Assembly (NCBI GenBank): GCA_902540595.1
Contig: CACBNI010000003.1
Span: 1-64,000 of the forward strand
Reading direction: 5' to 3'
Source: an uncultured Pelagibacteraceae bacterium
GTDB taxonomy: Bacteria; Pseudomonadota; Alphaproteobacteria; Pelagibacterales; Pelagibacteraceae
DNA length: 64,000 nt
Shown here: piece by piece, positions 10,036-21,886 of the stretch
Layout: each line of letters begins with the position of its first letter
Position numbering within the stretch: the stretch's first letter is position 1
Notes under the pieces: model-generated
The model's database searches: none
What the model saw: only the letters and a program-made list of their open reading frames with translations
Told to the model about the DNA's origin: nothing
Position numbers and translations under genes: made by a program

Positions 10036-10728
10036 CTAATAATTTTTTTTTCTAAAATATAGATATATTAAAAGAATTGAAATCGCCATTGAAAACCAAG
10101 TAATTGCATACTTTTTATGATTGTTTGAAATTTTTGCAGTGATCACTCTTGGTTTTGGAATTTTATAGTTTCCATTTAAATAAATAATATAATTAGAAAA
10201 TTTTCTTCCAGTCTGATTAAAAATGTCATCTCTATCAAGGGTGAACCAATAATTTTTTTTAATTTCATTTTGGGGCTTAAACATACTTGACTTAGATTGT
10301 AACATTAAAGTTCCAAGTATTTCGTTTTGATTGATTTGATTGATTTCTGGTAGATCTTTTTTATCAAAAGGTATCCAGCCTCTGTTAATTAAATAGTTTT
10401 CATTTTCGATCAATATCGGGTTCACTACTTCAAACCCAGGTTTACCTTTTTCATTCAAACTATATAAATAAATTTGATTATCAAAATCAATTTGACCTGA
10501 GGTTTTTATTCTTAAATAGTTTATTTTATTGGTTTGAGTTAATTCTACAGGATCATTTTTTAGAGAATTTTCGATTTGATTTATTAAATCAAGCTTCCAA
10601 TTTAGTCTATAAATTTGCCAAAAACCTAATGAGAGAAGAACCAGAATTATAAACCAAACAAATACTGAAAATAAAAGTTTATTCTTCAAGAGTTGTAAAT
10701 TAACTTCCCCAAATATAAATAGCAGCAA
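10036..10728 (-). CDS. SURF1 family cytochrome oxidase assembly protein (start uncertain; alternative TTG at 10689)
   Basis: LLSLGFWQIYRLNWKLDLI, YLINRGWIPFDKK, NHKKYAITWFSMAISILLIYLYF; downstream of coxC. Confidence 0.9.
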   Translation of the reverse strand: MLLFIFGEVNLQLLKNKLLFSVFVWFIILVLLSLGFWQIYRLNWKLDLINQIENSLKNDPVELTQTNKINYLRIKTSGQIDFDNQIYLYSLNEKGKPGFEVVNPILIENENYLINRGWIPFDKKDLPEINQINQNEILGTLMLQSKSSMFKPQNEIKKNYWFTLDRDDIFNQTGRKFSNYIIYLNGNYKIPKPRVITAKISNNHKKYAITWFSMAISILLIYLYFRKKNY

Positions 10729-11488
10729 ATAAGAATAACCAAACTACGTCAACAAAATGCCAGTACCAAGCTGCTGCTTCAAATCCAAAATGATGGTCTT
10801 TAGTAAAGTGACCTAATTTTCCTCGCCATAAACAAACAGCTAAAAATATTGTTCCAACTATTACGTGGAATCCGTGGAAACCCGTAGCCATATAAAAAAC
10901 TGCTCCATAAATGTGACCTGAATAATCAAAAGTGGCATGATGGTATTCGTATGCTTGTAATAAGGTAAAAAAGAAACCGAGCACTACAGTTGCTGTTAAC
11001 CCTTGAATAAATCCTTTTCTATCACCTTCGAGTAAAGAATGATGGGACCATGTAACTGTAGTTCCAGATAACAATAGTACTAAAGTGTTAATAAGAGGGA
11101 TATCCCATGGATCAAATGTTTCAATATCTTTTGGAGGCCAAACATTTCCAACAAACTCGTTTGGGAATAAACTTGCATCAAAATATGCCCAGAACCAAGC
11201 TACAAAGAACATCACTTCTGATGCAATAAACAATGTCATTCCATATCGATGATGAATTTGCACAACAGGAGTATGATGACCTTGATGTTCTGCTTCAATC
11301 ACAACATCTCTGAACCACATATAGGCTCCATAAACAACTAGTGCTAACCCAAGATACATTCCCCACGAAACATCGTTATGCATATAAAAAATTGAGCCTA
11401 TTGCTAAAACCAAGCAAGCAAATGATGTGTATATAGGCCAAGGGCTTGGGTCTACTAGGTGATAATCGTGTTTTTTTTCAGCTGACAT
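10700..11488 (-). CDS. coxC: Cytochrome c oxidase subunit III
   Basis: HDYHLVDPSPWPIYTS, LFIASEVMFFVAWFWAYFDASL, GFHGFHVIVGTIFL, AAAWYWHFVDVVWLFLF. Confidence 0.98.
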   Translation of the reverse strand: MSAEKKHDYHLVDPSPWPIYTSFACLVLAIGSIFYMHNDVSWGMYLGLALVVYGAYMWFRDVVIEAEHQGHHTPVVQIHHRYGMTLFIASEVMFFVAWFWAYFDASLFPNEFVGNVWPPKDIETFDPWDIPLINTLVLLLSGTTVTWSHHSLLEGDRKGFIQGLTATVVLGFFFTLLQAYEYHHATFDYSGHIYGAVFYMATGFHGFHVIVGTIFLAVCLWRGKLGHFTKDHHFGFEAAAWYWHFVDVVWLFLFAAIYIWGS

Positions 11489-11497
11489 TTTTCGTAA

Positions 11498-12031
11498 TTA
11501 TGATTGTTTATAGTAATCTGTCGAGAAAAAAGTATACGACATAGTTACGTCCTGTAAATTTTTTACGGTTGGATCATTTACAAGTTCTGGGTCTAAATAA
11601 AAAGTCATAACATAAGTTGCTTTTTCTCCAGCTTTCAGCTCCTGCTTCTCAAAACAAAAACAACCTAATTTACTATAGTATTTTCCAAAACTTGCAGGTG
11701 AAACATTAAAACTAGCAACACCATAAGTAGTATCATCTCCATAATTTTCTACTTCAAACTCTATTTTGTTAACTTGACCAACTTTAACATCTATTACATT
11801 AGATTTAGCCTTAAAGTCCCACGTAAGATTATTTACATTGGTATCAAATCTAACACTTACAACTTTATCTAAAACCATTTTTGGTGGTTCTTTAGAAACT
11901 TGTGTTGTTCCACCAAAACCTGTTACTCTGCAAAATAAATCGTAAAGTGGTACTGCAGCAAAAGATAAACCGAGCATCAAACAAAATATTCCTGCAAGTA
12001 GTATTGGCGTTAATGTTTTTTTTCTAATCAT
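11498..12031 (-). CDS. ctaG: Cytochrome c oxidase assembly protein CtaG/Cox11
   Basis: FAAVPLYDLFCRVTGFGGTTQ, KLGCFCFEKQEL. Confidence 0.97.
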   Translation of the reverse strand: MIRKKTLTPILLAGIFCLMLGLSFAAVPLYDLFCRVTGFGGTTQVSKEPPKMVLDKVVSVRFDTNVNNLTWDFKAKSNVIDVKVGQVNKIEFEVENYGDDTTYGVASFNVSPASFGKYYSKLGCFCFEKQELKAGEKATYVMTFYLDPELVNDPTVKNLQDVTMSYTFFSTDYYKQS

Positions 12032-12153
12032 ATCTGTCTGTCAAAAACTCCAACGTTATATAAAGTAAATAGAAACAAGAAAACCATAAAACCTAAAATT
12101 GCTATAGCTGTTAAAATATTCTTTTTTTTTGTTTTTTTATCAGGTGTCATCAT
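12028..12153 (-). CDS. Small single-TM protein (41 aa) at the coxF-like position; not in supplied ORF track
   Basis: Minus-strand translation MMTPDKKTKKKNILTAIAILGFMVFLFLFTLYNVGVFDRQI*; start overlaps the ctaB stop (ATGATGA), stop overlaps the ctaG start (ATGA). Confidence 0.85.
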   Translation of the reverse strand: MMTPDKKTKKKNILTAIAILGFMVFLFLFTLYNVGVFDRQI

Positions 12154-13061
12154 AAAATTTTATCAATCAAAAAAAGAACAAATATTAAAAATAAATATAA
12201 AATTGAATATCCAAAAATAGTTTTTGCTTTTTTCGAATCAAATTTGTTTTTCTTAAATTTGTAAAGTTCATAACATAAATAGTTATAGTAAAGTGTTAAA
12301 ATTAAAGAAGGTACTAAAAAAACTAGACTAACAAAGCCGATAGCGTAAGGCAAGATAATGACTGGTAACATCAGCATTGAATAAATAAATATATTTAATT
12401 TTGTGCTTTCTATTCCATTAGTTAATGGAAGCATTGGTATTTTTGCTCTTTTGTAATCATCAGATTTATATAAGCTTAAAGCCCAGAAATGGGATGGGGT
12501 CCAAAAAAAAATTATTAGAAAAAATATTATTGGCTCTAATGAAAGTGAATTAGTGGCAATTGTCCACCCAATTACTGGTGGCAAAGCGCCAGCAGCACCT
12601 CCTATTACTATATTTTGTGGAGTTTTTCTCTTAAGCCAGATTGTATAGACGAAAACATAAAACAAAATCGTGGATAACAATAAGCCAGCAGATATTCTAT
12701 TAGCAAAATAATCTAATGCTATTACAGAAAATATTGATAACGTAATACCAAATACTAATGCCTGATTTTTATTTACTTTTCCAGTTGGTATTGGCCTCAA
12801 ACAAGTCCTAGACATAAGTGCATCTAAATCAGATTCGTACCACATATTAAGTGCACCTGCTGCTCCTGCACCTATTGAAACTAAAATAATACCAATGATT
12901 GCGTCCTTAGTTGGAATAATATTTGGTGCCATCAATAAGCCTACAGCACAAGTAAAAATAACTAATGACATCACTCTTGGCTTCATTAGTTTAAATAATT
13001 CAGATAAATTAAATACGTCTTCCTGACTTAAATTTCTGTTTTTTAATTTAGACTTGATCAT
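12150..13061 (-). CDS. ctaB: Protoheme IX farnesyltransferase
   Basis: LMKPRVMSLVIFTCAVGLL, NMWYESDLDALMSRTCLRPIPTGKV, FFWTPSHFWALSLYKSDDY. Confidence 0.97.
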   Translation of the reverse strand: MIKSKLKNRNLSQEDVFNLSELFKLMKPRVMSLVIFTCAVGLLMAPNIIPTKDAIIGIILVSIGAGAAGALNMWYESDLDALMSRTCLRPIPTGKVNKNQALVFGITLSIFSVIALDYFANRISAGLLLSTILFYVFVYTIWLKRKTPQNIVIGGAAGALPPVIGWTIATNSLSLEPIIFFLIIFFWTPSHFWALSLYKSDDYKRAKIPMLPLTNGIESTKLNIFIYSMLMLPVIILPYAIGFVSLVFLVPSLILTLYYNYLCYELYKFKKNKFDSKKAKTIFGYSILYLFLIFVLFLIDKIL

Positions 13062-13093
13062 TAGTTTTGTGTTTAAAAAATCTAAATTAATAC

Positions 13094-15543
<2,450 letters not shown>

Positions 15544-15603
15544 TTTTAATCACTATATAGATTGTCTTTAAAAAAATTACACTTTAGTTTTCGCGACAAA
15601 ATA

Positions 15604-16305
15604 TCAATTAATGGCGTAATTTATGATCGATATGGCAGAAATAACTGCAGTTTCAGATCTAAGAATGTTTTCATTAATTTTTATGGCTTGAACACCTTTG
15701 TAAGAGAGAATCTCCTCTCTTTCATGCTCAGAAAAGTCTCCTTCTGGGCCTACCACTATACAAGTTGGTTTACTACTGAGTTTTTTTAAATCTAACTTAT
15801 TGTTACTTGAATTAAGATCTGTGAAAATCAAATCAACATCGTTCTTATTTAAAAAACTATTAAGATTTTGTAGTTGTTCAATCTTTGGAATTTGAATTCT
15901 ATTCGATTGTTCGGTTGCTTCTATTATAACTTTTTCTAATCTTTCTTTATTTATTTTTCTAACTATTGTTCGGTCAAATATAATAGGTAAGAATTTTGTA
16001 ATTCCTAATTCAGTTGCTTTTTGAATCATAAAATTAAAGTAATTAGATTTAATAGGAGAAAAGGCTAACCAAAGTTCTTTAGAGTTTTCTACTTTTCTTA
16101 ATTGTTTGGTAATTTTAAATTCAACTGAGCTTTTTGAAATAGCTAAAATTTTTGCCTCCCATTCTCCACTATTATTAAATAAAGAAAAAACTTCGTCCTC
16201 TTCAATTCTCATAACTTTTGTAACATAATGAGATTGTGATTTATCAAGCTTGTCTGATAAATTAATAGATAAACTTTTTGGAAAAAATAATCTAATGTTA
16301 CTCAT
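15604..16305 (-). CDS. rsmE: 16S rRNA (uracil1498-N3)-methyltransferase (ATG at 16305; track extends to 16494)
   Basis: MSNIRLFFPKSLSINL, KATELGITKFLPIIFDRT, TEQSNRIQIP, CIVVGPEGDFSEHE, ILRSETAVI. Confidence 0.94.
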   Translation of the reverse strand: MSNIRLFFPKSLSINLSDKLDKSQSHYVTKVMRIEEDEVFSLFNNSGEWEAKILAISKSSVEFKITKQLRKVENSKELWLAFSPIKSNYFNFMIQKATELGITKFLPIIFDRTIVRKINKERLEKVIIEATEQSNRIQIPKIEQLQNLNSFLNKNDVDLIFTDLNSSNNKLDLKKLSSKPTCIVVGPEGDFSEHEREEILSYKGVQAIKINENILRSETAVISAISIINYAIN

Positions 16306-16321
16306 ATTAATAAAATAGTTG

Positions 16322-16984
16322 ATGAAAAATATTAAAGCAATAATTTTTGATGCATACGGTACACTGTTTGATGTCAATTCGGCTGCAGAGAAATGTAAAG
16401 ATAAAATTGGTGATAAATGGGAGGGCTTTGCAAACTTTTGGCGAACTACACAGTTAGAATATACTTGGCTTAGAAGTTTAATGAAAAGGCACAAAGATTT
16501 TTGGCAAATTACAGAAGATAGTTTGGATAAATCTATGAAAACTTACAAAATAGATCCTACGATGAAAAATGAACTATTGAATCTTTATAAAACTCTTTCT
16601 CCTTATAAAGAAGTGCATGAAGTTTTAATAAAACTTAAAGCAAAAAATTTTAAACTATCTATTCTTTCAAATGGAAATCCCTCCCTATTAGACGAATTAG
16701 TTAAAAGTAATAATTTAGAAAATTTGTTTGATGATCTTTTTTCAATAGAGCAAGTTGGAATTTATAAACCAGACTCTAAAGTTTATGATATACCGATAAA
16801 AAAATATCAAATTCAAAAAAATGAAGTTTATTTTCTGAGTGCGAACACATGGGATGTATCAGGTGGAGGAAATTATGGATATAATTCTATTTGGGTAAAT
16901 AGAAATAACAATATTTTTGATAAACTTGATTATTCGCCAAAACACCAAATTAAACAGCTTGGAGAATTACTTGATATACTCTAA
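16322..16984 (+). CDS. HAD-superfamily hydrolase, type II haloacid dehalogenase-like (ATG at 16322; track 16319 uses TTG)
   Basis: IIFDAYGTLFDVNSA, LSILSNGNPSLLDEL, KPDSKVYDIPIKKY. Confidence 0.9.
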   Translation: MKNIKAIIFDAYGTLFDVNSAAEKCKDKIGDKWEGFANFWRTTQLEYTWLRSLMKRHKDFWQITEDSLDKSMKTYKIDPTMKNELLNLYKTLSPYKEVHEVLIKLKAKNFKLSILSNGNPSLLDELVKSNNLENLFDDLFSIEQVGIYKPDSKVYDIPIKKYQIQKNEVYFLSANTWDVSGGGNYGYNSIWVNRNNNIFDKLDYSPKHQIKQLGELLDIL

Positions 16985-17004
16985 TAAATTACTATGTCTT
17001 TAAA

Positions 17005-17841
17005 ATGAGAATCATTGAAATCAGTAAAATTATTGACCCTATCCCTGCATCTGATGGTGCGGGAGTTAAACTAAAAAGAAGTATTGGTGTAGAACCAAAT
17101 TATTTTGATCCATTTTTGATGTTAGATGAGTTTGGATCAGAGAATAGTGAGGACTACATTGCAGGTTTTCCACCACATCCACATCGAGGAATTGAAACAG
17201 TAACTTATATGTTAGCTGGAGATTTTGAACATAAAGATAGCACTGGAGGTGAAGGAAGAATGACTGCGGGAGATGTTCAGTGGATGAAAACCGGAAGTGG
17301 AATAATTCATTCCGAAATGCCCGCAATGAAAGAAGGTAAACTCCATGGATTTCAATTATGGATTAATATGCCTGCAAAATTAAAAATGAGTAAGCCTGAA
17401 TATATTTACATAGATGCAGATAAAATGAGTGTTCATAAAGATAAAGAGAAACAGGTTAAAGTCATAGCGGGAAATTTTGAAAATGCTGAAGGCCCTGTTA
17501 AAGGTCATAATGTTGAGCCAATCTATTTTGATATCGAGCTGACTAAAGATAAATTGTTTAACTATAAATTACCTTCAACTCATAATACTTTTATTTATCT
17601 AATAAATGGTGAAATTAAAATTGGAAAAAATAAACACGATAATGTAAAAGATAGTACTTTAATATTGTTGACTCGAGGAGAAGATCTAACAGTAAAAGCT
17701 AAATCAAATACTAAGTTTTTGGTGATTTCTGGAAAGCCTATTAATGAGAAAATAGCAAGAGGTGGTCCTTTTGTAATGAATACCAAAGCAGAAATCTTGC
17801 AAGCGGTTCAGGATTATCATAATGGTACATTTGTTAAATAA
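17005..17841 (+). CDS. Pirin family protein
   Basis: FDPFLMLDEFGS, GFPPHPHRGIETVTYMLAGDFEHKDSTG, GSGIIHSEMP. Confidence 0.95.
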   Translation: MRIIEISKIIDPIPASDGAGVKLKRSIGVEPNYFDPFLMLDEFGSENSEDYIAGFPPHPHRGIETVTYMLAGDFEHKDSTGGEGRMTAGDVQWMKTGSGIIHSEMPAMKEGKLHGFQLWINMPAKLKMSKPEYIYIDADKMSVHKDKEKQVKVIAGNFENAEGPVKGHNVEPIYFDIELTKDKLFNYKLPSTHNTFIYLINGEIKIGKNKHDNVKDSTLILLTRGEDLTVKAKSNTKFLVISGKPINEKIARGGPFVMNTKAEILQAVQDYHNGTFVK

Positions 17842-17844
17842 ATT

Positions 17845-18816
17845 ATGAAAACTGTTAAAATAGAAAAGTTTGGTGGTCCTGAAGTATTACAAATTCAAAA
17901 TATTGAAATAAATAGACCAAAATCTAATGAAGTATTAATTAAAAATCTATCAATAGGAATAAATTTTATTGATACTTATAATCGAACAGGACTTTATCCA
18001 GTTCCATTACCTAGTGGTATTGGTTTAGAGGCTTGTGGAATAATCGAAGAAGTTGGGGATGATGTAAGATTATTTAAAGTTGGAGACCGAGTATCTCGTG
18101 CATCAGCACCTATCGGAGCTTACTCTGAAAAGCAGATCGTTCCAGAAAATAAACTTGTTTTAGTACCAAATGAAGTCTCAAACGAGATTGCTTCATGTAT
18201 AACTCTTAAAGGGATTACTGCTGAATACTTATTACATAGAGCTTATCCATTAAAAAAAGGTGATAAAATTCTTTATCATGCTGCGGCTGGGGGATTGGGC
18301 CAAATTTTATGTGCATGGGCAAACTCAATGGGTGCTAAAGTAATAGGTACAGTTGGATCAAAAGAGAAGGAAGAGATTGCAAAAAAAAATGGTTGTCACC
18401 ATGTGATTAATTATAGTGAGACAAACTTTGTTGAAGAAGTGGAAAAAATTGTTGGAAAAAACGGAATTGACGTTGTTTACGACGGTGTGGGTTTGACAAC
18501 TTTTGAAGGCTCAATTGAAGTACTTAAAATTAGAGGGATGATGGTAGCTTTTGGGAATGCCTCCGGTTACGTGGACACTATTGATGTAAAAAAACATATT
18601 AATGCTAAAGGTCTATTTTTTACTCGTCCTTCTATTGCTCACTATACTATTGAGAGAGAAGAGTTAGAGGAGTCAGCTAAAAAAGTTTTTGAAGCTGTTT
18701 TATCTGGTAAGTTTAAAATAGAAATTTCAAAAAAATACTCACTTGATGAGGTAAGACAAGCCCACAAAGATTTGGAAGGTAGATTGCTTACTGGGCCAGC
18801 AGTTATAATACCTTAA
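17845..18816 (+). CDS. Quinone oxidoreductase / zinc-independent alcohol dehydrogenase family
   Basis: FIDTYNRTGLYPVPLPSGIGLEACGIIEEVG, LYHAAAGGLGQILCAWANSMGAKVIGTVGS. Confidence 0.94.
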   Translation: MKTVKIEKFGGPEVLQIQNIEINRPKSNEVLIKNLSIGINFIDTYNRTGLYPVPLPSGIGLEACGIIEEVGDDVRLFKVGDRVSRASAPIGAYSEKQIVPENKLVLVPNEVSNEIASCITLKGITAEYLLHRAYPLKKGDKILYHAAAGGLGQILCAWANSMGAKVIGTVGSKEKEEIAKKNGCHHVINYSETNFVEEVEKIVGKNGIDVVYDGVGLTTFEGSIEVLKIRGMMVAFGNASGYVDTIDVKKHINAKGLFFTRPSIAHYTIEREELEESAKKVFEAVLSGKFKIEISKKYSLDEVRQAHKDLEGRLLTGPAVIIP

Positions 18817-18822
18817 ATAATG

Positions 18823-19224
18823 TTAATTATAAATATCCATATCTGACATATGAAGCTTTAAAGCATTAGTTGAAACTTGAATTTCAACTATGAAAAATAT
18901 AATGGATATAATCATCGATAAACAACATGACCCAAAAATAATCCTCGCTATAAAAATCTCACTTAAATAGAGACCAAACACAGTCAGCATATTAAATAGA
19001 AAACCGAATGCTGCAAAAACCATTGAAAATTTCAAAAGGCTTATCCGTTTATTAAGATTAATAAATTGAGCTTTCCATTCAGGTGGGGTGTGTTTTTCAA
19101 AAACGTGAGCATCATGAATTTTTCTAATTAGTGCACTTAATGTATGGAATCTGTTACTGTAAACACCCATTAATAGAGGTATTGCTGGAAACATTAATGC
19201 TGTAACTGTGTAATCTATATTCAT
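18823..19224 (-). CDS. DUF2721-like small membrane protein
   Basis: ALMFPAIPLLMGVYSNRFHTLSALIRKIHD followed by three hydrophobic segments. Confidence 0.75.
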   Translation of the reverse strand: MNIDYTVTALMFPAIPLLMGVYSNRFHTLSALIRKIHDAHVFEKHTPPEWKAQFINLNKRISLLKFSMVFAAFGFLFNMLTVFGLYLSEIFIARIIFGSCCLSMIISIIFFIVEIQVSTNALKLHMSDMDIYN

Positions 19225-19273
19225 GCGAATCAGTTTGATTATGAAACTCCCCTTTGTTATTTACAAGTAAATT

Positions 19274-20140
19274 ATGAATCAATTAAAATTATTTATAGAA
19301 CTCACAAGATTAAAAAAACCAATTGGTTTTATGCTTTTGTTTTGGCCATGTATATGGGGACTTACAATAGTTTACGATTTTAATTCAGACTCATTTAAAT
19401 ACTTTTTTTATATTACTCTATTTCTTGGAGGATCTATTTTGATGAGATCAGCAGGCTGCATTGTAAATGATATAGTTGATAAAAATTTTGATAAAAAGGT
19501 AGAAAGAACTAAAGATAGACCAATTGCATCAGGTAAAGTATCTATTAAGTTAGGCTTATTCTATACTCTGGTTTTGTGTAGTCTAGCTTTTTTAATTTTA
19601 GTAAATTTTAACAGTTTCACTATTTTAATGGCATTAGCATCAATGCCATTAGCTTTTACATATCCTTTAATGAAAAGAATAACTTACTGGCCACAATTAT
19701 TTTTAGGAATAACATTCAATTATGGGCTGATTTTAGCATGGATTTCAATAACTAATCAAATTTCAATAATCCCAATCATATTTTATCTTGGAGCCATATT
19801 TTGGACATTAGGTTACGACACAATCTATGGTTTCCAGGATATTAAAGATGATGAAATTATAGGAGTAAAATCAACCTCAATAAAATTCAAAAAAAATCCA
19901 AAAAAATTTTTATTAATTTGTTATTCAACTTTTTTAATTTCACTAATTTTTATTGGATTTTTAGAAAATTTTAAAATTTTTTATTTTATGTTCTTAATTT
20001 TTCCAATTTTACAGCTTTTAAACTTCCAAATCAAAAAGCTAAATTTTGAAGATAAAAATGATTGTTTAAATAAATTTAAAAGTAACAATTTTTTAGGCTT
20101 ACTGATTTTTATAAATATTTTAGTGGGTAAATTAATTTAG
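19274..20140 (+). CDS. ubiA: 4-hydroxybenzoate polyprenyltransferase
   Basis: RLKKPIGFMLLFWPCIWGL, AGCIVNDIVDKNFDKKVERTKDRPIASGKVS, YDTIYGFQDIKDDEIIGVKST. Confidence 0.96.
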   Translation: MNQLKLFIELTRLKKPIGFMLLFWPCIWGLTIVYDFNSDSFKYFFYITLFLGGSILMRSAGCIVNDIVDKNFDKKVERTKDRPIASGKVSIKLGLFYTLVLCSLAFLILVNFNSFTILMALASMPLAFTYPLMKRITYWPQLFLGITFNYGLILAWISITNQISIIPIIFYLGAIFWTLGYDTIYGFQDIKDDEIIGVKSTSIKFKKNPKKFLLICYSTFLISLIFIGFLENFKIFYFMFLIFPILQLLNFQIKKLNFEDKNDCLNKFKSNNFLGLLIFINILVGKLI

Positions 20141-20143
20141 TTT

Positions 20144-21886
20144 ATGTTAAAATCATCAGTCTTAAAAAGACTTTATAAAGATTATACAAGTAAATTTTTA
20201 AAAAAAATAATTTTAGCAGCAATTTTTTCTATTGTTGTTGCGCTAAGTACATCTGTTACAGCTTGGCTTTTAGATCCAGCAATTGAAAAAATTTTTATTA
20301 ATAAAGATAAAACTTTAATTTTTGTAATCCCTACAGCAATTATTTTAGCTTTTAGTGCAAAAGGAATATCTCTTTATTTTGCAAAACTGTTAATGATTAA
20401 TGTATCTGAGGAAGTTAAAAAAATGATTCAAACAGATATGCTTAAGTCATTTATTAAGGCCGATACTGAAACTGTTGAAAATAAACATTCTGGTAAATAT
20501 ATCTCCAATATTAATTTTGATGTTAATCAAATCACAACCATGTTGGCTGATGCATTTCTTAGTATTTTTAAAGATGGCTTAACTTTAATTTGTTTACTTT
20601 TTGTAATGTTTTTGCAAAATTGGAAATTATCTTTGGTTGCAATTCTGATGATACCTTTGGCCACAATTACATCAAGAATACTTGGGAAGAGAATGGGCAA
20701 GATTTCTACTCAAGCTCAAGAAAAATCAGGAGATTTAAACAGATACCTAATAGATTTGTTTAAAAATCACAAAATAATTAAAATTTTTCAAAGAGAAAAT
20801 TTTGAAGAAAAAAGATCAGAAATATTTGTTAATAATTTAAAAGAAAAGTCGGCAAAAATTGCGGCTGTATATATTAGATCTACACCAATAATGGAAATAT
20901 TGACCGGAATAATGATTGCTTTTTTAATTTTTTATTCAGGTAAACTTATTATCAATGGAGAGTTGGCAATAAATAATTTTTTTTCTTTTTTAGCAGCTAT
21001 GATGTTAGCTTATCAACCTGTGAAAACTTTAACAAAGGTTAATGTTGCAATAGGACAAGGACTAGCGGCTTCGGCAAGGATTATTCCAATAATAGACATA
21101 GAAAATAAAATTAATCCTAATAGTAATAGTAAGGATTTGATCTTTTCAGAGGGAAATATTGTTTTTAACAATGTTGACTTTGCCTATAATTCAAACTTAG
21201 AAAATGTAGTTTTAAGAGATGTGTCATTAGAATTTAATGGGGGAAGCATGACTGCATTAGTAGGTCACAGTGGTGCTGGAAAATCAACAATTTTAAATAT
21301 GATACCAAGAATATACTCACCTCATAAAGGTAACATAGAAATAGATGGACAGGACATTGCTATTAGAAATTTAGTATCGATAAGAAAGGAAATTTCAATA
21401 GTTGATCAAAATACAACACTTTTTGACGACACAATTAAAAATAATATTAGATACGCAAAACCAGACGCGAATGATAATGAAGTTTTCAAAGCTGCAGAAC
21501 TAGCTATGTGCAAGGAATTCATTGAAAAATTAGATAATGGCTATGAGACAATTATTGGTGAAAATGGTGTTAAATTATCTGGAGGGGAAAAGCAGAGATT
21601 ATCTATAGCTCGAGCCTTTTTGAAAAAAAGTCAAATAATACTTCTTGATGAAGCTACCTCTTCTTTAGACTCAGAAACAGAGGAGAAAATTCAAACAGCT
21701 TTAAATACACTGACTTCTAATAAAACTACCATTGTAATTGCGCATAGACTATCTACCATTCTAAATTCAGAAAAAATATATGTTGTCGATAAAGGAAAAA
21801 TTATAGACTCAGGTAATCACGAAAATTTATTATTAAACTCAAAAGTCTATAAAAACTTTTATGAAAAACAGATAAATAGAAGTTAA
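20144..21886 (+). CDS. msbA: Lipid A export-type ABC transporter, ATP-binding/permease
   Basis: Walker A GHSGAGKST, LSGGEKQRLSIARAFLKKSQIILLDEATSSLDS; next to waaA/lpxK. Confidence 0.92.
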   Translation: MLKSSVLKRLYKDYTSKFLKKIILAAIFSIVVALSTSVTAWLLDPAIEKIFINKDKTLIFVIPTAIILAFSAKGISLYFAKLLMINVSEEVKKMIQTDMLKSFIKADTETVENKHSGKYISNINFDVNQITTMLADAFLSIFKDGLTLICLLFVMFLQNWKLSLVAILMIPLATITSRILGKRMGKISTQAQEKSGDLNRYLIDLFKNHKIIKIFQRENFEEKRSEIFVNNLKEKSAKIAAVYIRSTPIMEILTGIMIAFLIFYSGKLIINGELAINNFFSFLAAMMLAYQPVKTLTKVNVAIGQGLAASARIIPIIDIENKINPNSNSKDLIFSEGNIVFNNVDFAYNSNLENVVLRDVSLEFNGGSMTALVGHSGAGKSTILNMIPRIYSPHKGNIEIDGQDIAIRNLVSIRKEISIVDQNTTLFDDTIKNNIRYAKPDANDNEVFKAAELAMCKEFIEKLDNGYETIIGENGVKLSGGEKQRLSIARAFLKKSQIILLDEATSSLDSETEEKIQTALNTLTSNKTTIVIAHRLSTILNSEKIYVVDKGKIIDSGNHENLLLNSKVYKNFYEKQINRS

